From contig NZ_QZEY01000017.1 in NCBI RefSeq assembly GCF_003594875.1, positions 1-64,000 of the forward strand: DNA of 64,000 nt, given 5' to 3'. The notes below the pieces were generated by a model. The model was not told where the DNA came from and did no database searches. It saw only the letters and a program-made list of their open reading frames with translations. Made by a program: the position numbers and the translations under genes. This DNA comes from Bailinhaonella thermotolerans. GTDB lineage: Bacteria; Actinomycetota; Actinomycetes; Streptosporangiales; Streptosporangiaceae. Below are positions 60,277-64,000 of this stretch, piece by piece. Numbering within the stretch: the first letter of the stretch is position 1; the number at the start of each line of letters is the position of its first letter.

Positions 60277-60409
60277 TGTGACCCGTCGTACGGCGGGCGG
60301 GGGCCGTGCGGCGATCGGGGGCCGTGCGGCGATCGGGGAAGACGATCGCCTCGCTGATCCGGTGGGGTGTGACCCGCCGTACGGCGGGCGGGGCCGTGCG
60401 GCGGGTCAC
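60277..60409. repeat. Direct and tandem repeats with a hairpin behind the RHS gene
   Basis: A block of about 37 bp starting TGTGACCCG occurs at 60277 and again at 60368. Between them an 18-bp unit, GGGCCGTGCGGCGATCGG, is repeated exactly in tandem (60301-60318, 60319-60336). The second block forms a stem with GTGACCCGCCG (60369-60379) against CGGCGGGTCAC (60399-60409), probably the terminator of the RHS gene. Confidence 0.65.
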
Positions 60410-60423
60410 GGACGGGCCGGTGG

Positions 60424-63400
60424 TCAGTACGGGGGCTGGAGGAACCGGCCGAGCGCCGGGTCGTAGAGGCGGTCGCCGGCCAGGACCGTGCCGTCCGGCG
60501 TGGTGGGCCGGAACGCGCCGCCGAGCCAGCCGTAGCGCCGGGCGTGGGAGGCCACGCCGAACTCGTCGTAGCCGACCACCGTGGCGAGGCCGTCGCCGAG
60601 GTTGAGGTCGGTGCCCACATGCCCGTCGAGGGTGAGCAACTGGAGACGGGCCGGACCGGTCGCGCCGGTGAGCGCCGCCAGTTCGCCGCCGATCCCGGCG
60701 ACGGTGCGGACGATCGCGCCGTTCGCGGCGGTCCAGGAGGGGCGGTCGCCGTCCGAGCCGTAGTGGTGGATCGTGGCGGCGCCCGTTTCGGTGGTCTCCT
60801 CCCGGACGCGGCCGGCCGGGTCGCGCTTCCAGGTCAGGGTGCGCCCGCCGACGGCCTGCCGGGACGGCAGGCCGTCGGCCGAGTAGGCGAAGGTGCGCCC
60901 GCCGGGCAGCGCCGTGACGCGGCCCGCGGCGTCGTGGTCGTAGCCGTCGCCGGTGAGCCGGCCGTCGGCGGCGTGGGCGTACGTGGTGATCGTCGCGGCG
61001 GAGTCGTCGGCCGCCGGGCAGTCCTCCTGCGACGACTGCACCGCCAGCCGGGTCCGGTTACCCGTCCCGTCGTGGTCGTAGCGGCGCAGGGTGCACACCG
61101 GGAACGCGATCTCCAGCGCCGAGACGAGCTGCCCGGCCCTGTCATAGGCGAGCTGCCGCTCGGCCATGGTGTCGGTGCGCAGGCGCAGCACCTCCTGCCC
61201 GTGGACGCTCCGGCCGATCTGGTCGATCATCACCGGGCCCTCCAGGCCGTCCCGGGTGTAGACGCGGGCGTAGGCCTGGCCCCGCTCGTCGTAGCCGGTC
61301 TGCAGGCGCAGGCCGCCCGGCAGGCCGCCTTCGGTCTGGCGCCCCTCGGCGTCGTAGCGCGCGGTGAACGTGCCCGCCACCGAGTCGGTCACCGAGGTGG
61401 GCAGGCCGCGCGGCTCGACGCGGGCGTCGTAGGCGTAGGTCCTGGTGGAGGGGGCGGAGTCGGTGACCTTGACCGGGCGGTCGAGGTCGTCGTACTCGGT
61501 GCGGGTCAGGCCGCCGTCGGCGTCGGTGTGGGCGATCACCCGGCCGAGCCTGTCGTAGGCCGTGACGACCTTCTCCTCGCCGCGCCGGCGCTGGGTGAGC
61601 CGGCCGGTCGCGGCGTCGTACCCGAGGCCGATCTCGGCCTCCCCGCCGGCCTTGGTGGCGGTGAGGCGGCCGGCGGCGTCGCGCGTGAGGGTGGTGACGG
61701 TGCCGCCCTCGGTCACGGTGGCGGCCAGGCCGGTGGCGTCGTAGGTGTAGGTGCGGCCGCCGTCCTGGCACACCAGGCCCGCCCAGTCGGGCCGCCCGCC
61801 GCACGGCGCGCCGCCGGTCGCGGTGTAGCGCACGGGAGCCGCGGCCTTGGTGGTGACCGCCGTGCCGCCGGGGTCGCGGACCGTCGTGACCTGCTGTCCG
61901 GTGGCCCAGTCGTAGGCGATGGCCGTGGTGCGGACGTCCGCGTCCGGCAGGGACTCGCGCCCGACGATCACCGCGCCGGTCGTGGCGGTGGTGGGCAGGT
62001 CGCGGGCCGCCGCGCCGGCCGGGCGGCCCTCGTCGTAGGTGTAGACCGTGCGGGACCTGGCGCCGATGGCGTACCCGGCGGGCAGGTCGTCCACGTCGGA
62101 CTCCAGGTTGACGATGTGGACCGGGCTCAGCTCCTCCAGCTTGCGCCGCCCGGACGCGTCGAAGACGGACCGGGTGGACAGCAGCTCGGCGCGCTCGGCG
62201 GCGTCGTAGCCGGTGATGGCGAGTTCGGCGAGCCGGAAGTCGGTGGTGTCGCGCTGGGACAGCTCCCGGTTCGCGGCGGTGAGCGTCCGTACGGCGTGCC
62301 CGGACCGGTCGTAGTCGGTGGCGGACAGGTGCCCGCCGGGCGTCAGGACGTTGACCGCCCTGCCCGAGGCGTCCAGGTACGTCACCGTGGGGGCGAGTCC
62401 CGGCGGCTGCACCGACGTCGCGGTCGCGGGCGTCGAGGTCTGGCCCCAGGACGCCACCCGCGTGGCGGTCATGTCGGCCGGGCCGCCCGCCGCCTTGGTC
62501 AGCGGCACCCCGTAGGCGACGGTGGTCTTCGCCTCCCCGGCGACCTGGTCGGCGGTGCCGGGCTTGAGCGTGGCGCGGGTGACCGTGCGCAGCCGGCCGT
62601 CGCTCTCGTAGGCGAAGGTCCACGGCAGTTCGCCGGGCGGGGTGAGCGTGGTGACGCGGCCGGCGGAGTCGTACCCGTAGACGGTCTTCAGGGCGGGGCC
62701 GAGGCGCGGGTCCCACGCCTCGGTGAGCCGTCCCGCGCCGTCGTAGGCGTACTCAGTGATCACCGTGCCCTTGAGGGAGACGGTGGTGAGGCGTCCCGCG
62801 CCGTCGTAGCCGAGGTCCAGGGTGCGCCCCGACGTGGTGATCGAGGCCGGCCGGCCCTGGTCGTAGGCGTGGCCCTCGGGGACGTACAGGTCGCCCTGCC
62901 TGGTGAAGGCGGTGACCTCGCCGCGGGAGTCGGTGAGCGTGTAGGCGCCGGTGAGGGTGAGGTGCTCGGCGCCGGGCTCGGGCTTCCAGCCGTCCGCGGT
63001 CTTGGTGAACTGCACCGGCGAGCCGTCGGAGCGGGTGAGCTCGACCGAGGTGGGCGAGGTCTCCTTGAGCGTGGGCAGCGGGAGCGACCAGCCGGGGTGG
63101 CGGGAGGAGGCGGTGCGGGTGAGGGTGAGGCCGAAGGGTCGGCCGGCCGTGGTCTGGAGGCGGTAGTCGCCGGTCAGCAGGTTGAGCACGCCGGGGCCGA
63201 CCTCGCGCGTCGCCGCCCGGGTGGCGCGGCGGTCGACCACGACCCGCACCGGGTCCGACTCGGCGGGCGGGGCGGACGTGCCGGAGACCACCGCCCGCAC
63301 CTGGACTGCGGCGTCGCCCAGGTGCGCCGCGGCGTCCCAGGTCAGCCCCGAGGCCCTGCCGGACGCGGCGGCTACCGGCCAGGCGGTCAGCGGGGCGCCG

Positions 63401-64000
63401 TCCGCGCCCGTCACGTACGCCACGGGCAGGTCCGCCCAGGCGTCGGCGTCGGAGCGCCGGAACTGGAACCGGGCCTGCGTGAACCCCGTGCCCGTCACCG
63501 CCAGCGGCACCCGGCCGGTGGCGCGCAGACCGTCGGACGGGGCGGTGAGCGCGGCCACCGAGGTCCCCGAGCCCACGTTGAAGACGTGGGACGTCGTCGG
63601 GGAGGTGTTGCCCGCCTTGTCGATGGTGTACGCGCGGAGCGTGTGCGCGCCGGTCGTGGCCGGCGTCACCGTGACGCTGACCGCCGCCCCGGTGGTGGCC
63701 AGCTTCGTGGTCGCGCCGCCGTCCAGCTGGTAGGCGATCCACGCGGCGTCGCCGCTCGCCGGGGTCAGGGTGAACGTGCCCGCCCGGCCGGCGTCGCCGT
63801 GCCAGCCGCCGTCGGCGGGGTAGTCCGCGGAGGCGATCTTGGGCGCGGCCGGCTTGACCGTGTCCACGGTGAACGACCAGGTCTGGTACGCCTTGGAGGT
63901 CAGGGAGCCGTCGTTGGACCAGGACCTGACCGTGTAGGTCCTGCCGTTGACCAGCTTGCCGGCGGGCACGTTGCCGGTGGAGGAGAAGCCGCCGCCGGCC
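60424..64000 (-). CDS. RHS/YD-repeat protein, C-terminal part (runs off the right edge)
   Basis: At least 1191 residues of a large repeat protein; the frame is open to the edge, so its start lies beyond. The visible N-part has Ig/fibronectin-like domains (RTYTVRSWSNDGS and SFTVDTVKPAAPKIAS), followed by many YD-repeats (YAYDGAGRLTEAWDPR, YDRLGRVIAHTDADGGLTRT) that form the RHS cocoon. It ends with DRLYDPALGRFLQPPY and a stop. In polymorphic toxins the motif near DPALGRFLQ is followed by a proline-containing cleavage box and a toxin tip; here nothing follows. It is either truncated or a wall-associated scaffold without effector. A stem-loop lies right after. Confidence 0.9.
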   Translation of the reverse strand, partial: AGGGFSSTGNVPAGKLVNGRTYTVRSWSNDGSLTSKAYQTWSFTVDTVKPAAPKIASADYPADGGWHGDAGRAGTFTLTPASGDAAWIAYQLDGGATTKLATTGAAVSVTVTPATTGAHTLRAYTIDKAGNTSPTTSHVFNVGSGTSVAALTAPSDGLRATGRVPLAVTGTGFTQARFQFRRSDADAWADLPVAYVTGADGAPLTAWPVAAASGRASGLTWDAAAHLGDAAVQVRAVVSGTSAPPAESDPVRVVVDRRATRAATREVGPGVLNLLTGDYRLQTTAGRPFGLTLTRTASSRHPGWSLPLPTLKETSPTSVELTRSDGSPVQFTKTADGWKPEPGAEHLTLTGAYTLTDSRGEVTAFTRQGDLYVPEGHAYDQGRPASITTSGRTLDLGYDGAGRLTTVSLKGTVITEYAYDGAGRLTEAWDPRLGPALKTVYGYDSAGRVTTLTPPGELPWTFAYESDGRLRTVTRATLKPGTADQVAGEAKTTVAYGVPLTKAAGGPADMTATRVASWGQTSTPATATSVQPPGLAPTVTYLDASGRAVNVLTPGGHLSATDYDRSGHAVRTLTAANRELSQRDTTDFRLAELAITGYDAAERAELLSTRSVFDASGRRKLEELSPVHIVNLESDVDDLPAGYAIGARSRTVYTYDEGRPAGAAARDLPTTATTGAVIVGRESLPDADVRTTAIAYDWATGQQVTTVRDPGGTAVTTKAAAPVRYTATGGAPCGGRPDWAGLVCQDGGRTYTYDATGLAATVTEGGTVTTLTRDAAGRLTATKAGGEAEIGLGYDAATGRLTQRRRGEEKVVTAYDRLGRVIAHTDADGGLTRTEYDDLDRPVKVTDSAPSTRTYAYDARVEPRGLPTSVTDSVAGTFTARYDAEGRQTEGGLPGGLRLQTGYDERGQAYARVYTRDGLEGPVMIDQIGRSVHGQEVLRLRTDTMAERQLAYDRAGQLVSALEIAFPVCTLRRYDHDGTGNRTRLAVQSSQEDCPAADDSAATITTYAHAADGRLTGDGYDHDAAGRVTALPGGRTFAYSADGLPSRQAVGGRTLTWKRDPAGRVREETTETGAATIHHYGSDGDRPSWTAANGAIVRTVAGIGGELAALTGATGPARLQLLTLDGHVGTDLNLGDGLATVVGYDEFGVASHARRYGWLGGAFRPTTPDGTVLAGDRLYDPALGRFLQPPY

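Noticed and set aside
60241-60420. CRISPR array
   Set aside because: The repeats near the RHS end are only two or three copies with tandem units and no regular spacers; no cas genes are present.
61142-62716. A 524-codon frame overlapping the RHS gene
   Set aside because: Low-complexity Arg/Gly/His text caused by GC-rich codons; the RHS frame has regular YD-repeats.
1-64000. tRNA, rRNA or riboswitch genes
   Set aside because: No cloverleaf with a conserved TTCGA arm and no known riboswitch core was recognised by eye.

Overview
The window is very GC-rich DNA with GTG starts, 4-bp stop/start overlaps, GAF-ANTAR and STAS/anti-sigma proteins, DUF574 methyltransferase, ECF41-type sigma factor and DrrAB-like ABC pairs. 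This points to a soil actinomycete, probably of the Streptosporangiales (Nonomuraea/Actinomadura/Streptosporangium type). The taxonomic guess is inference from gene content; no rRNA or tRNA gene and no CRISPR array was seen.

Region 1 (0-31 kb) is an accessory mosaic. It is built from divergent pairs of a small one-component regulator (TetR, MarR, MerR or WYL) with the enzyme or exporter it probably controls. Targets include alpha/beta hydrolases, an NmrA-like reductase, a VOC protein, a quinone-oxidoreductase operon with a secreted SGNH esterase, a CMD-family protein, MFS pumps and an ECF41 sigma factor. Several of the spacers hold clear inverted repeats that look like operators. In the middle (16.4-21.6 kb) lies a MacAB-like export operon: lipoprotein, HlyD-like adaptor, ATPase, permease, response regulator and histidine kinase. 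Its permease is frameshifted and its kinase is clipped by an IS30 relic. The whole region is scarred by decayed mobile DNA (ISL3, IS30, tyrosine and serine recombinase pieces), a partial copied fragment of the 2-3.7 kb locus at 27.6 kb, and several genes broken by single-base frameshifts.

Region 2 (31-45 kb) is tidier. It holds a secreted protein, a PD-(D/E)XK-like protein, an unknown 387-residue protein, a DUF574 methyltransferase, a two-gene radical-SAM operon with an atypical CX5CX2C cluster motif, a signalling patch (three GAF-ANTAR proteins, a frameshifted STAS protein, an RsbW-like kinase), RNase H, a possible small gene with an ATT start, and a large membrane histidine kinase. Strong hairpins separate most convergent genes.

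Region 3 (45-52.6 kb) is the most system-like part: a membrane J-domain protein, a zincin-like/VWA protein and a tandem AAA+ (MoxR-like) ATPase in one direction, a PIN-domain protein downstream, and two DUF6461-like proteins divergently upstream. I infer a chaperone-type AAA/VWA complex recruited to the membrane by the J-protein, of unknown purpose.

Region 4 (52.6-64 kb) returns to regulator-target pairs (TetR/SDR with twin operators; TetR/DrrAB-like exporter with a serine hydrolase), with Tn3 and SRPBCC relics between them. It ends with a third DUF6461-like gene and the C-terminal part of a large RHS/YD-repeat protein that runs off the right edge and shows no toxin tip.
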